This document shows positions 11,601-21,402 of a stretch of 64,000 nt of DNA, piece by piece; the first letter of the stretch is position 1, and every line of letters starts with the position of its first letter. The translations under genes and the position numbers were made by a program. The notes under the pieces were generated by a model. It saw nothing but the letters and a program-made list of their open reading frames with translations. It had not been told where the DNA came from and made no database searches. The DNA is from Plectosphaerella cucumerina (taxonomy: Eukaryota; Ascomycota; Sordariomycetes; Glomerellales; Plectosphaerellaceae): contig JAGPXD010000001.1 in the NCBI GenBank assembly GCA_020746995.1, positions 248,001-312,000 on the forward strand. The letters run 5' to 3'.

Positions 11601-12300
11601 AAAGAGGCCCGGCCCCCGTGTCGGTGATGGCTTCGAGCTGGGACGCGGCCACGGAGCCCCGATGTGCCCCCCGCCATACTCACGACCAGGCCGAGGAGCG
11701 GGCAGAGGGCCTCTCTTTGGACGCCCAGCCAAGCCAGGTGATGCCCTGGGTCCTGCCGGAGCGCCGCAGTACACCGTGTCCATCTTCCCAAGCAACAACA
11801 ACCCCGCGAACCCGGGCATCCCGGTCGGCACGGGCATCCCCCTGGACCTCGTCGTCAGCATCGTCCAAAAGAACCCGACCGCCACGGCCGGGTATGCAGA
11901 CCCGGCCGCTGGCGGAGCTCCCCCGACGTACCCCCTGCAGGCCTTCATGATCGTCTTCCAGCTCGCGGCGGGGGACAAGACCCGGAAGGACACGTGCCTC
12001 CTGAACAACTACCAAGGGCCGGGGCCCTTTATGCTGAGCAACTTGCGGTTCAACGCACTGGCCCAGAACCAGTACGACCCGGACTTTGGAGAGTGCCTGG
12101 CGCTGCGTGTCCTGCCGCGAAGCACCACGGGGGCAGCGGTGCCCGCCATGTGCACCGAGATGAGCTTCATGCTGCCCGTGTGCCGCGTGCTTCCGCACGA
12201 CATTACGCAGAGGATCCCGGTTTGGATTACGCCTACGTACGAGGGGTTCGAGCCGACGACGCTGGAAGACTGGACGATTCTCAAGTTTCCGCAGAAGTAG
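8689..12300 (+). CDS. Very large single-exon protein of unknown function (1,203 aa)
   Basis: One open frame from ATG 8689 to TAG 12300. The start is basic (MPRPYTRYPCGIYGPRN, then RQARKVKRR), and no secretion signal or membrane helix is seen. Typical blocks are LPHVVLADPHLPWARI and RVPWLALLVFTADEL in the N-terminal fifth and a globular region with many aromatic residues after that. About residues 935-1020 are low-complexity, rich in Gly, Pro and Arg. From memory, 'PWLALLLF'-type blocks occur in uncharacterised bacterial proteins found beside relatives of the neighbouring 1,458-aa protein; this is unverified. A possible in-frame 267-nt optional intron lies at 11503-11769 (GTAATG...CCGCAG), which would remove the low-complexity stretch. 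The pair of divergent giant genes suggests joint function; none can be named. Confidence 0.8.
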   Translation: MPRPYTRYPCGIYGPRNLVKRQARKVKRRLLAAAGQPLEDEPPILPPGYEQLFSFYTPALEAGEYTITLKQEVNSTATGDPTLTLPVPGQPAVTQQFEVVAPRFSLPAEAVHGSFPPQGYGALANTLPHVVLADPHLPWARIASNSPAPGSPEYMRNRVPWLALLVFTADELTLTADQLNGDSSLFKNTTPAVTPITQSQTCTVSVAVSDVPKILSTISPITGLKGEPSDDKSTGIIMVPTALFAELFSSYDDNGAPVKQTAPDVSRYKYLSHARDINTTGMADAGVEDNGVFGIVVSHRTGPLSNTRPQPVVAHLVSIEGVEFNFNGQWPIDSTKYQYVAMSSLYSWNFVTLPEGSFNVATSLQNLGTGVNLLRAPDATINGVDASTPVGVRLKQRLTDGYTMTKYRAPTGELTAAIYRGPFTPTLVPYPLMPGSAQGQAGSTWLSNSGIDLQIMDPEVGIMDVTYAVAWQLGRTLAVADSVFTTALGKLRTTIYESAMNAAKAEILQQQGAYKSRQDTVASVAAGMPDLLTLHKNLKGLHPPQGSMSDRWRRRQPEDLDLSYHGPLIQKSFQRHANAVGERLTLSSDGDRTAKYDEQNTPASTSWMVVLTWVLDKMFLYNIPAQYLIIDPSYLPAESLRFFHVDRNWTDALIDGALSIGNNLLDIDTVRATIHKMISEHLYPSPPVTPMPQYPLYGFLMRSEVVTQFPDLKVSVQLKTTTDAAPMLRHENLDVSRGVMICLLDQVPSDAGLQSITFTQPPHQQSFIAGASLDSQQISTWYKHIFTLKDQPPNPATWTSFSWRNPAQPAPTTAPTAGPGQAKSGASPPGDAPHASSVFVWGTNATNPEIRTLIPGAWATDVNGVLNFYSTNPQDPQNPFYYDDVPNAALAGVQLNNPIYRLVVGAQTPSPQGTTPSSEAFSIVDFPRSDKSALSPTGVMFPEQIGASGMEGQAMLAHRPKTKIQRNRLSTKRPGPRVGDGFELGRGHGAPMCPPPYSRPGRGAGRGPLFGRPAKPGDALGPAGAPQYTVSIFPSNNNPANPGIPVGTGIPLDLVVSIVQKNPTATAGYADPAAGGAPPTYPLQAFMIVFQLAAGDKTRKDTCLLNNYQGPGPFMLSNLRFNALAQNQYDPDFGECLALRVLPRSTTGAAVPAMCTEMSFMLPVCRVLPHDITQRIPVWITPTYEGFEPTTLEDWTILKFPQK

Positions 12301-13124
12301 CTTGTCGTAGCTGTCAATGACCAGTGTGCTTCCATTGCGTCTCATTCATGACAAGCAAAGAGCAGTGACCGCGGACCAGGCCAATGCTCCCTTGCGTCGA
12401 GTTTCTGACCAGATGCGGTCTCTCCTAAGCTCGAAGCCGTTGGGCTCATGTCGTTGACAGTGATACTCCGGCGGCATGTTGAGAGACCGCTGTCGAGAGC
12501 TGCCATGAATACCTACATGCCCCGGCCCAACTGCCGAACAGGCAGGAGATGCTTGTGTCAACGACTGCTTACAAGCATACGAGATATTCAAGCCCACGAC
12601 CATGCCGGAGCAACCCGTCCGTGCCGGCGGGTGAATAGCTCGTTGAGAGCCAAGTTGGCCCGTCACGCCATGCAGACGCGGTCTCAAACTTAGCCACTGG
12701 CCCCGTGGGGCTGAGATGGCGGCCGCAAGCATGTAGAACAACGAGCGGCATGTCGGCCACGATTCTTCAGCCATGTCTCGGCCTGAGCCTGGGCGGCCCG
12801 CAGATGAGGGGCTGCGCGTTAGCGGTCTGGGCCGTTTCCAGGGCCGCCACGGTTCAGCCTACCGCGCGCTGGCTGCCCGCTTTGGGAAGATGGTTGAGAG
12901 CTGACGACACCCTATAGCGATGCATGAGTAAACAGCGGAAATGGGAGGAATGGGATGAACAAGCGGCATAGGTACAAAGGGCTAGGGGCGTTGGAGACCA
13001 ACCCCTACCTTATATCACACGGCATCACACGGCCTGCTCAAGGCACCACACCTTGCCACGCGCGTCCTGCTTCTTCATACCTAGTCCACCACTTCACATC
13101 TCTCTATCTGACCCCCGAGTCATT
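12301..13124. other. Intergenic, 3' of the 1,203-aa gene and promoter of the lectin-like gene
   Basis: No supported gene. Frames present are short, overlapping and without recognisable similarity. The last 100 bases before ATG 13125 are rich in C and T, as is common just upstream of fungal starts. Confidence 0.45.
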
Positions 13125-14359
13125 ATGGCCCCTGCCGCCCACGACAACTCCAAGAACGGAGCTCCCACGCCGCCGCCCCCCATGGCTGCTGTCACTGCCA
13201 TCACAAACCCCATCAGCCAGGACCAGTACTGGGCCTTCTACAACGACGCCAACAACCAGCTCGGCGTGGCCCAGCAGTTCAAGCGCGACCTCGGCGCCCC
13301 CTTGTACGACTTCAGCAGCTCAGCAGTCAGCGATGTGCCTACGGGGGCGCTCGCGAACCCCTCTTCCATGTGCTGCGTCTCGTTTCAGAGCCAGGTGAGC
13401 CTGCGCGGGCGCCGCACCTAATAAACAATTTTTGTGATCCGAAGGTGACTCCCTGGCGACAGGTTAATGTGTATGGGGTTCTCCAGGGAAACACGCAGGG
13501 TGATCTTCTCGTCTGCCGTCTGAGCCCCGGCTTCCAGCTGCTCAACCTCCTCAACCCTCCCCTAGCCAACTCGAGCAGCATCGCGGCCTGCAGCGATGGC
13601 GGCAACAACGGTACTCTCTTCTATCTCACGTAAGTTTCTTAGCCCCCCATGATCGAACGGGCACAACGTTTCCTTCATTCTGACACCAGCCGTGCCGCCT
13701 CCACAGCCAGGACGCCACTCAGACATATGTCATCAACTACATCACGCTGCCCGGTATTCAGAGTGCGCCCAGGCCCACCAACATCAACATCAGCCTGAAT
13801 CCCAAGACCTATCTCGGAGCCGCCTACGGCTCTCTGACAGGTATGCCCGCCGACTCGTACGTGGGCCTTCAGAACAGGCAGAAGCAAGTCTGCGTCTGCC
13901 CTCGTGCCAGAAGCCTCTGTTAGTCTCCCCTCCCCCGCCGCCCTCAGCACCATTGTGCAACATTCCCTAGTGTCGGTTGAACGTGTCTGGACGCTTGCTG
14001 ACATGGTGCCTCCAGCCGCCACCATCACTCAGGCGAACGGCAGAGACAACACGCCCATCGCCATGGTGTTCGTCGGCAACAGGCTGGTGGTCTACTTCTT
14101 TGGATCTGCCACCAGCACGAATCCCTCCCCGGTGTACCGTGCCGTGACCGAGGACCTCAACAACTTCACCTTCACCAACCTGACGAACGCGCCGTCGCCC
14201 AACGGGTACACCCAGCTTGCGGTGTTCCCCAACGCTGGCCCCCAGAACGACGGGCTGGGCACCACCATTCTCACTTACGTTGAGTTTGAGAGCAACCAGC
14301 TTGTCAGCTGGGAGGACGACCTGTCCAAGTACAAGGTCTCTGGGGCGGGTTACTCTTAA
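13125..14359 (+). CDS. Lectin-like beta-propeller protein (fucose-specific-lectin-like), 304 aa
   Basis: Four exons: 13125-13394, 13463-13629, 13707-13840 and 14016-14359, giving 305 codons with the stop. The ATG at 13125 (MAPAAHDNSK) is chosen over an in-frame ATG at 13053. The protein repeats the look of a six-bladed fungal lectin propeller: QYWAFYNDANNQLGVAQQF near the N-terminus, a middle strand set around VIFV-type and VVYFFGSA segments, and an N-P-S-P-V-Y-R-A-V loop with LTYVEFESNQLVSWEDD at the end. The fungal fucose-lectin family (AAL type) shows the same 'yyxxxxxxLxe' rhythm. No signal peptide is visible; those lectins are also leaderless. Sugar-binding residues were not verified. 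Intron 3 (13841-14015, 175 nt) is long but does not resemble the introner-like pair. It closes the unusual block, and its link to the giant genes is proximity only. Confidence 0.55.
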
Positions 14360-15336
14360 AAGACTGGTCGGAAGCGGTCTCCTTATTCTTGAGATCGTTC
14401 TGCGCGAGACTGCCCGGATGGCTTCTGCAGCATTGTCGGTGTCATATTCCCAAATGGCAGTCTAGTTCGCTTCTCACTGTGGCTTCCTCGTCTCGATGGG
14501 CAGACAAAAACAGCGGTCAATGGTGCAGAAGTCACAGTCGGCTCGCGTGGTCGCATCGGAAGCTCTCTAAGGCTCCCTGCGGTGCTTGCCAATTTATGCA
14601 CATCATGGGGCCGGCCTGTTGCAGCAGTAACCGACCCTACTTGCACTTGCATCCTAATGCAGCCGAGCCTGCACATTGCAGCCGACGCAGCCTTTCTGTC
14701 CAGGCCAGCAGCAGGCTGTTTACACCAGTTAGATACACAAGTGTACAAGGTACAACGCACGACCGGCGTACCCCGGAGATAAGGCCAGCTGGAACAGGGT
14801 CAAGGTGAGTCCGAGTCGTGGCGGCGATGTAAGTGTCTTAATAAGGAGCTATAGGTACAGCCGAGAAGATAGAAGGACTTCATCCGAGATCCACCATTCT
14901 ATCCGCTCAAGCTATGCCTTCGGGGCCATTTCGACCGTTTATTAGGCAATGTCTTCAAGTTCCTTTACAAAAGAGCAAAATCCACCACAACAAAAATACA
15001 AGATCGTAACATACGACACCGGGTATTCGCTGATTGTCGCCGACTCAACTACTAATTCAGCCCTCAATAATGTTATCCATGTGAGCCAGGGGTTCCAAGA
15101 ATGGTATGATGAGGTTTATGAAGTGGAAGAAGAGGCTCTCACCATCGAGCACTACCTTGTCGCCCCTCTGAGACGCGAGCGTCAGAGTGGATCTACTGCC
15201 GCCGTCCACCGCTCTCGAGGCGCCTGAAAGATTGAACAAAGCTAAAACTCACGCGTCGCAAAGATGAAAACTTTTAGCACGTCTAACCCTTACCGCCGCC
15301 CAAGCTCTCATCCAAGCCACCATCACCACCGCCAGC
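14360..15336. other. Intergenic with one doubtful small ORF
   Basis: No clearly supported gene between the lectin-like gene and the zinc-finger gene. The only candidate is the ORF at 14949-15227, listed separately. The rest is unremarkable. Confidence 0.4.
14949..15227 (+). CDS. Doubtful small hypothetical protein (92 aa)
   Basis: An ATG-to-stop frame whose codon use is more A/T-rich than its neighbours (MSSSSFTKEQNPPQQKYKI start; a tyrosine/glutamate-rich middle EWYDEVYEVEEEA). No domain or signal peptide is recognised. It may be an orphan gene or a chance frame; the acidic, ordered middle is its only positive sign. Confidence 0.2.
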   Translation: MSSSSFTKEQNPPQQKYKIVTYDTGYSLIVADSTTNSALNNVIHVSQGFQEWYDEVYEVEEEALTIEHYLVAPLRRERQSGSTAAVHRSRGA

Positions 15337-15703
15337 ATGCCCATCTCCAAGAAAGCCCGAGTACGCCGTGCCGAAACCCCCTGTGACGTACATACATCTC
15401 TTACTCACTCATTTTAGATTCAACGTGAGCATAAGAAGGCTGAAGCCGCTGGGACGCGCGCCGCTGTCAAGCCAAATGGCCTCCCCGTGAAGGCACCCAA
15501 GCCCACATCCATCGTGAGACCTCTTGCGTTTTTTTCCTGCTCATCTCTCCCCGCCGGCCGTACTCATGACGTCTCAGTGTCAAAATTGTCGCAAGGAGAT
15601 TGTGAACACGAACAAGGTCCAACTGGAGCACCATGCCGATACGCACGATGCAAAACTCTGGCCCAAGGAAAAGTGCTGGCCGAATGATTTCCCTGCAGTG
15701 TAG
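15337..15703 (+). CDS. Small zf-met2 / At2g23090-like zinc-finger protein (81 aa)
   Basis: A three-exon gene: 15337-15360, 15418-15513 and 15578-15703, totalling 82 codons with the stop. The product begins MPISKKAR then IQREHKKAEAAG, a lysine/arginine-rich start like the 4F5/SERF-type N-terminus of this family, and ends with a C2H2-like finger: CQNC, then HHADTH, followed by a WPKEKCWPND tail. Family members are tiny eukaryotic proteins with a zf-met2 domain and unclear function. Introns have standard ends (GTACGC..TTTTAG and GTGAGA..TCTCAG). It lies outside the accessory block and looks like a conserved fungal gene. Confidence 0.75.
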
Positions 15704-16476
15704 ACGATGATGGAAAGGAAACACGGGCAAATGGGCAGCTATGGGAGGTCGGATTTCTGGGCCGAGAGGTATAGGCAGGCCAGCCATTTTGATCGACCCT
15801 TGAGGGGACGAATGATGAATAGAGCGGGCGTGCTTTGCAACAACCAAAGACTAGTACTATCTCTTGTTGAACTTGGACCACACATGACGCAGAAGCTTGG
15901 CTGATGGCGCCCATGGGCCACCATCACTTCAAGGCTGGAAAGTAGTGAATAAGAGGGTGTATAACTTTAGTAGTACTTGTCATGATCAAGCGAAAGGGGG
16001 GGATCCTACATACATTATTCCCCTTACTTGCTTATCTATGGGAGAACGGACGGGATCCCGAGTTTTCCAGTAGGTATGGTTGTATGTGGTTGATGCCCTG
16101 CGAAAGGGTAACTGTGACTTCAATGTCAGAAGCGCCAACGTGAACAGAACATTACGCAGGCCAATCACGGGAGTAGTAGAATCACGTTTGAAGCTGATCC
16201 TGGACTGCTTATTCGATTTTAGTATGTATTTCTGGAAAGCATTAAGACCCATTAGATTCGGACGTACACTCAAAGGCCGGGGCTGCTAGACTAGCTGGCT
16301 CTCTGCCTGTGCCACTTACGTATCTGGTACCAAATCTTTGATGCTTGAAGCAAGGCATTTGTCGAGATACAAATGATGGGGAATTTGGAGCTAAATCAGT
16401 CCATTGCAGATATCTGTGCTACTGTTTGAGCATGATAATACAAGATTGCCCCAGCTTGCCTCCTTGTTCGTGTGGT
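15704..16476. other. Intergenic between convergent genes
   Basis: The zinc-finger gene (+) and the epoxide hydrolase (-) converge here. No supported gene. The stretch is more A/T-rich than coding neighbours. Confidence 0.45.
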
Positions 16477-17908
16477 TTAAATCCCAATGCCGGGCCTCAC
16501 CTGCCCAATGAACTCCTGAACATTCTGCAGAAAGACTTCAGGTTGCTCCAATGCCGCAAAATGCCCGCCCTATGAACAGATCGTATAAGTATACAAGACA
16601 GCGTGATATTCAGGCCCCAAGCTTACCTTTTCATTTCGCTTGTAGAGAGCCAAGTTGGGATAGATCTGCCTTGCCCAAGCCTCCGGCACCAGAAGGTTCT
16701 CTGCGGGGAACACGGAGTATCCAAAGGGCTTCTCCTTGGAGGTAGGTACCGTGAATAGTCCGCCCGTTGCCTGGGACGCAGCCAAGGCGCGGTACGGGTA
16801 CATGCTCCTCTGAAAGGTATCCGTGTACCAGTAAAAGCTCACCAAGGTGAGAATAGTGTCAAGCGACAGTGGGTATCGGTGATCAGGCCATTCGAGGAAC
16901 TTTTCACCAATCCTGTCATGATGATAAGAGCCAGAATGTCAGCGGAACTCCTGTGACTTGTGATATGACTCCCTACCAAGCGAGCATTGCAAGAGGATTG
17001 GACGAGAGAACCAGTCCAATAGTAGCCGGTCGAAGGCCATGTTCGAGAATGTAGGAAGTTCAGTTTGAGCTAAAGTCATACATGTGCTGGATGTGCTCAA
17101 GTTCAACCTGGGTAACACTGTCGAGGCTGAGTATCTCATCCTGGCTGCCCGGAGCCAGCATGTTGACTGCAGTCTGTTAGCTCCTACGAAATGTTTTTAC
17201 GAAGCGTGAAAAGTCCTTACTGTGGAATGCCTTGCATTCTGGAAACGTTGCTGACAGTATGCGAGCGAGGAAACTGCCAATGTCACCACCTTGAACCCCA
17301 TAACCTCCACCGAACCCGAGATCCAGCATGAGCTGGTTCAAGATTCGCGCCGCAGCCTCCAACGTGAGTTCCACATCCAACGGTCCGCCAGAAAGCCCGT
17401 AGTGTGGCAGAGACGGCACGATGACGTGATACGGCAGTGTGTCGGGCGTATACTTGTTTTTCAGCAGGTCTAACATAGGGAGGAACTCCAAGAACGAGCC
17501 TGGCCATCCGTGCAAGAATAGCAGTGGAAGTGCATCTCTCTTCTTGGAGAACAAAGCGGCGAAATGGATACTGGTCGACCCGACTTCAATATCGTTGACA
17601 GTGGTCTTGAAGTTGGGGAAAGAGTTGATGCGCCTCTCCTGTTTGCGCCAATCGAGCTTTTGCCAGGCGATCTTGGCGTCTGCGAGCCACTGACGACTTG
17701 TGCCAAACTGACCATCTTCGTGGTTATTGTACCAAGTCTCAGAGCCGATGTTAGACGCAGTCAGCAGTGATTTGAAATCTTGTATCTGTCTGTCAGGAAC
17801 ACGGAGGGTGAAGCTCTTGGGAATATTGACGACGCTTGGGGGGAGTGACCCGAAGCCTGAGGCTAAACTGAAGGACGCAAGTAAGATAATGAACGTGGGT
17901 TGCCACAT
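16477..17908 (-). pseudogene. Secreted epoxide hydrolase with an in-frame TGA (probable nonsense allele)
   Basis: Exons by homology: 17908-17221, 17166-16977, 16912-16627 and 16569-16477, 419 codons in one frame. An N-terminal signal (MWQPTFIILLASFSLASG) leads into an epoxide-hydrolase N domain and an alpha/beta-hydrolase core with HGWPGS (133-138, oxyanion loop), GGD at 207-209 (nucleophile Asp), a cap segment SFYWYTDTF, and GGHFAALEQPE carrying the catalytic His. The enzyme class opens epoxides to diols. At codon 265 (17062-17060) the frame reads TGA between SSN and TSYILEHG; a Gly codon (GGA) is the likely ancestor. No AG acceptor lies between this TGA and the next intron, so normal splicing cannot bypass it. 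Skipping from GTATGA (17081) to the acceptor at 16913 would restore frame but delete 35 conserved residues. If terminated, the product lacks the catalytic His. Confidence 0.75.
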
Positions 17909-18591
17909 GATGGTTGCGTTGAAGAAGTGATGATGAGATGGCTAATGCTTCAGATCTTGAGAGAGCAACGATCAAGTTCAGATGATTTTATCTACCTGGA
18001 CACATGTATGCTCTCAACGTTATGCATTGCCCCGGAACTTCCGAAGCCTCAAGGGAGCCTAAATCATTAGTAACAGCAAGATGATTTGCTCGGCTTCGGA
18101 GGCTTGCAGAGAGAAGGGACCCTGTTACGAGTTTTAAACCTTCCGATCGGGTGGGCTTCATGTTAGCTTGATCGCTACTTCATCCCAGGCAATCTCGGAA
18201 TCGGCGCGTTAAGTAACCGGCCAGCGCATGGAATCGTCTGCGTGCAAATAGATTCGGCTGGTGAGCTTGATCGACCTAAGCTATGGATGATCATGACAAA
18301 CCATCCGGTACGAAAGTGACCCCTCAGCCGATCCCGCAACAGGGGCTTGAGGGCTTGGGTCTGACTACCTATGAATAGGTATCCCGAATAGGTAGGTAGT
18401 ACAGTGGGCACATGTATTGATGATGATAGTTGATTAGTTCCTGCTTGAACCTATCCGCTTCTTTCCTCCGGCACCCAGTGGCCTCGTGGATTTCCGTATC
18501 CAAGCACCATGCTTGTCTCCTGGTCGTGCCAATGTTCAACTCTACCATCCTAAGCATAACACTATTTCCTGCTCTCCCAGGCCGCCTCCCC
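17909..18591. other. Intergenic: epoxide hydrolase promoter and GH3 3' flank
   Basis: No supported gene. A weak short direct repeat (ACCTATGAATAGGTATCCCGAATAGG region) lies at 18366-18395. Confidence 0.4.
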
Positions 18592-21402
18592 CTACGTGAG
18601 AGCTGCCTCAAGTGGCAGCTTCCGAGACGAACTTCCCACGAAGACCCTCTTCTCATGTTCGCTGATGACCCAGTTCTGTGTCACCACGTCCCAGTTGCTA
18701 AGATCGCGGCGTGTGAGGTCCGCGCGGAACGTCACCGATGCGCCCGGATCGATGCGGAGGCGGTCGAAGCCTCGGAGAACGCGGGGCGGGTCGTCGGGTC
18801 CGCCGAGAGACACATACAGCTGAGGAACTTCCTCGCCGACAAGATCACCCGTGTTGGTGACCGTGGCGGTGACGGTATACATGACATCCCAGAGCTGGCT
18901 GTTTCCGCCGGGACTGCCGCCAGCTGGGTGGCGCGGTTGCGGCGCGTCATCCAGCGCACCCGGAGGCAGGAACTGGTCTGCTTCCAGACCGTATTCGGGG
19001 TCGCCGAGTGCAGTCTCAGGGTCTGTCGAGTTCAGGTATGGGTAAATGAAAAGCTCAATCTGCTCGAAGCCCTCAGGGAACTGGTAGTCCTCGTAGTTGG
19101 TGCTGATGTTCGCACCGATCCGGGGCGCCGGGGCCGTCTGCCCTGTAGTCGGGAGGTAGTCCTGCGTGGTGTGGCTCACGACCTGGAGGTTGGAAAACTC
19201 AAACGTGGTGTAGGAAAGACCAAATCCAAACTCAAAGATCGGTGCATCGTTGTTATCCCCGTATGTCTCATTGCTTCCACCGGTGGCGCGGTCGAACCAG
19301 CGGTAGTCGATGAAGACACCCTCGGCAAAGTCGTCCTGCGGCGCACCACCGCCGTTGTTGGGCTGGTAAAGTACCGAGTTGCCGTAGCTCTCTGCCGTGG
19401 GACCCCAGGTGAAAGGCGTTTTGCCACCAGGGTTGGTGCGGCCGTAGAGGATGTCGGTGATGGAGTTGCCCGACTCCTGTCCGGGAAGCCCGGCCCAAAC
19501 AATTGCAGTAATGTTTGGGTTATCGTACCAGTCGGTCACAAGAACAGCGCCGGTGGAGTGAATGACAACGATGGTGTTGGTGTTGTTCCTGGCTACGCGC
19601 TGGACGAGCTCATCGCCGCCGTTCCAGAGAGTCAAATTGTTGCGATCGCCGATGTTGCCGTCGACGTTGATGTAACCTTCGCCGGAGTTGGCGTTGACGA
19701 AAACGATGGCAGTTGCGTTGGCCTGGCTGACAAGAGCCTCGGTCCGGGCGTACTCCCAGTTGCTGAGGATTGACTCGTATCGAGAACCGTCGTCAAGTGC
19801 CTGGCGTTGAAGAGCGTTGTCTGGAGTGACAAGGTAGGGGAAGCTTGCAGTGCCAGAACCCCAGCCAGCAGCAAGCGTTCCCTGGTTGCATCCCTGATCA
19901 GGGCATCCGTTGGGACCAACGGCACGGGGACCAGCGTCCTCGCCGATGACGGCAACAAACTTTGGCTTGTTCAGCGGCAAGGCACCTTCATTTTTCAGAA
20001 GCACTGTGCCCTGAGCAGCGATGTGTCGAATGAGAGCGCCATGGTTCTCTCGGACATCAATATGCTGATTGATCGTCTCGAATCTCTCCTGTGCGACAAA
20101 ATGGACGGGGCCAATCGTGTCTCGGGTCCATGAGGAGAAGTTGATGTCTGGAACGTCGTCAAGGGTGTTGCCAACCTTGAAGAAGGCGGCAAGGATGCGC
20201 ATGGCCATGTCGTCGACGCGGTACTCCGGGACCGTTCCGTTCAATACGGCGTTGGTCAGGTTGGCGCCCCAGAAGGAGACACCAGTGTAGAAGCGGGTGT
20301 CACCAGGCATCGACATGTCCAGGCCGGCGACGGCGGTGGCAACTCCTGCATGCTGGGCTTGCCAGTCGGAGAGCACGAACCCCTGGAATCCGAGTTCCCG
20401 CTTGAGAACGCCGTTGAGGAGATGAGAGTTTTGGCAACCGTAGCTGTTGTTGATCTGCAAGGTGTCAGAGAGACCTAGTGGTATGATGGAAAGGGGATTC
20501 AACTGACTTGCTGGTACGAGCACATGAACGAGCCGGCACCGGCGCGAACGGCGTCAGCAAAAGGCCAGAGATAAAGCTCATGCATCGTCTTGTCGTCGAC
20601 ATTGGAAGAAAGCGCCTCGGAAATGTTGAAGCCATATCCTTGGGCCTCGCCTGACTGGCGGAAGTTTTCTGGTGCATGTCAGCGTTTGACAGAGCCACAA
20701 AGCATCAGAATGTCCCGCCTCACCTTGCTCGTTCACAATGTAATGCTTGACATTTGCAATGACCTTTTGCTCCTGGATGCCCCTTACCGCCTCGGCGACA
20801 GCAACGCCTGTGAGGTACGGGTCGGGAGAGAAGCCCTCCCAGTTGCGGCCTCCAGCAGCGTGGCGGCCTAGGGGCCCGACGGCAGGACCGAGAAGGACGT
20901 CTGCGCCTTTCCCCTTGGCTTCGGCGGCCATGGCGGCTCCCCTAGCGTGTATCAGGCCGCGGTCCCAGGTGGCGGCGGCGACCTGGCTCGAGGTGAAGTA
21001 GGAGACGTAGTCGGCGAAGCGAATACCCTGAGGCCCGTCTTGCATGCACAGGCCGCGAAGGCCGAGGCGAGGGATGGAGCCGACGTTGCCGACGCAGAGA
21101 TCACTCTGCCAGCTGTGTTCATGTTAGTGAGGGGCGCTGTTTGAAGTTTGGAGAAAGAGGACGTACCCAACGCCGGTTGTCAAATTGACCTTTTCCAGAA
21201 GCGTCATCTCGGAGACGACGGCGAAGGCCTTGGCATATGCATCTTGCCAGCCATCCGCGCTGGGGTCCATCCATGGCGAGGGGTAGGACGGAGGGGAGTA
21301 TGCGAGGCCATTGCCTGTGGAGTTCTGGCGCTGTCTGGAGTCAGCGAGAGCGATGGAACAGCAAAGCAACAGGCCACAAGCCGCGGCCAAGGAAGAGCGC
21401 AT
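18592..21402 (-). CDS. Secreted GH3 beta-glucosidase (882 aa)
   Basis: Four exons: 21402-21167, 21112-20724, 20668-20508 and 20454-18592, 883 codons. A signal peptide (MRSSLAAACGLLLCCSIALA) is followed by the GH3 N domain (MQDGPQGIRFADY; KHYIVNEQ), the catalytic loop GFVLSDWQAQHAG with nucleophile Asp near residue 292, the second GH3 domain (GTVLLKNEGALPL; WAGLPGQESGN; YGRTNPGGKTPFTW) and a C-terminal fibronectin-III-like domain (VTNTGDLVGEEVPQLYVS). It should release glucose from cellobiose and related beta-glucosides outside the cell. Many N-glycosylation sequons fit secretion. An upstream in-frame ATG (21498) would bury the signal peptide, so the start at 21402 is preferred. Intron splice sites are standard. 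Length matches the extracellular BGL1-type family. Confidence 0.93.

Noticed and set aside
13841..14015. Long intron of the lectin-like gene as a further introner copy
   Set aside because: No shared donor block, branch region or foldback with the two copies.
18592..21402. A secondary-metabolite or CAZyme gene cluster
   Set aside because: The three glycoside hydrolases are far apart with housekeeping genes between them, and no PKS, NRPS, transporter or pathway regulator occurs in the window.
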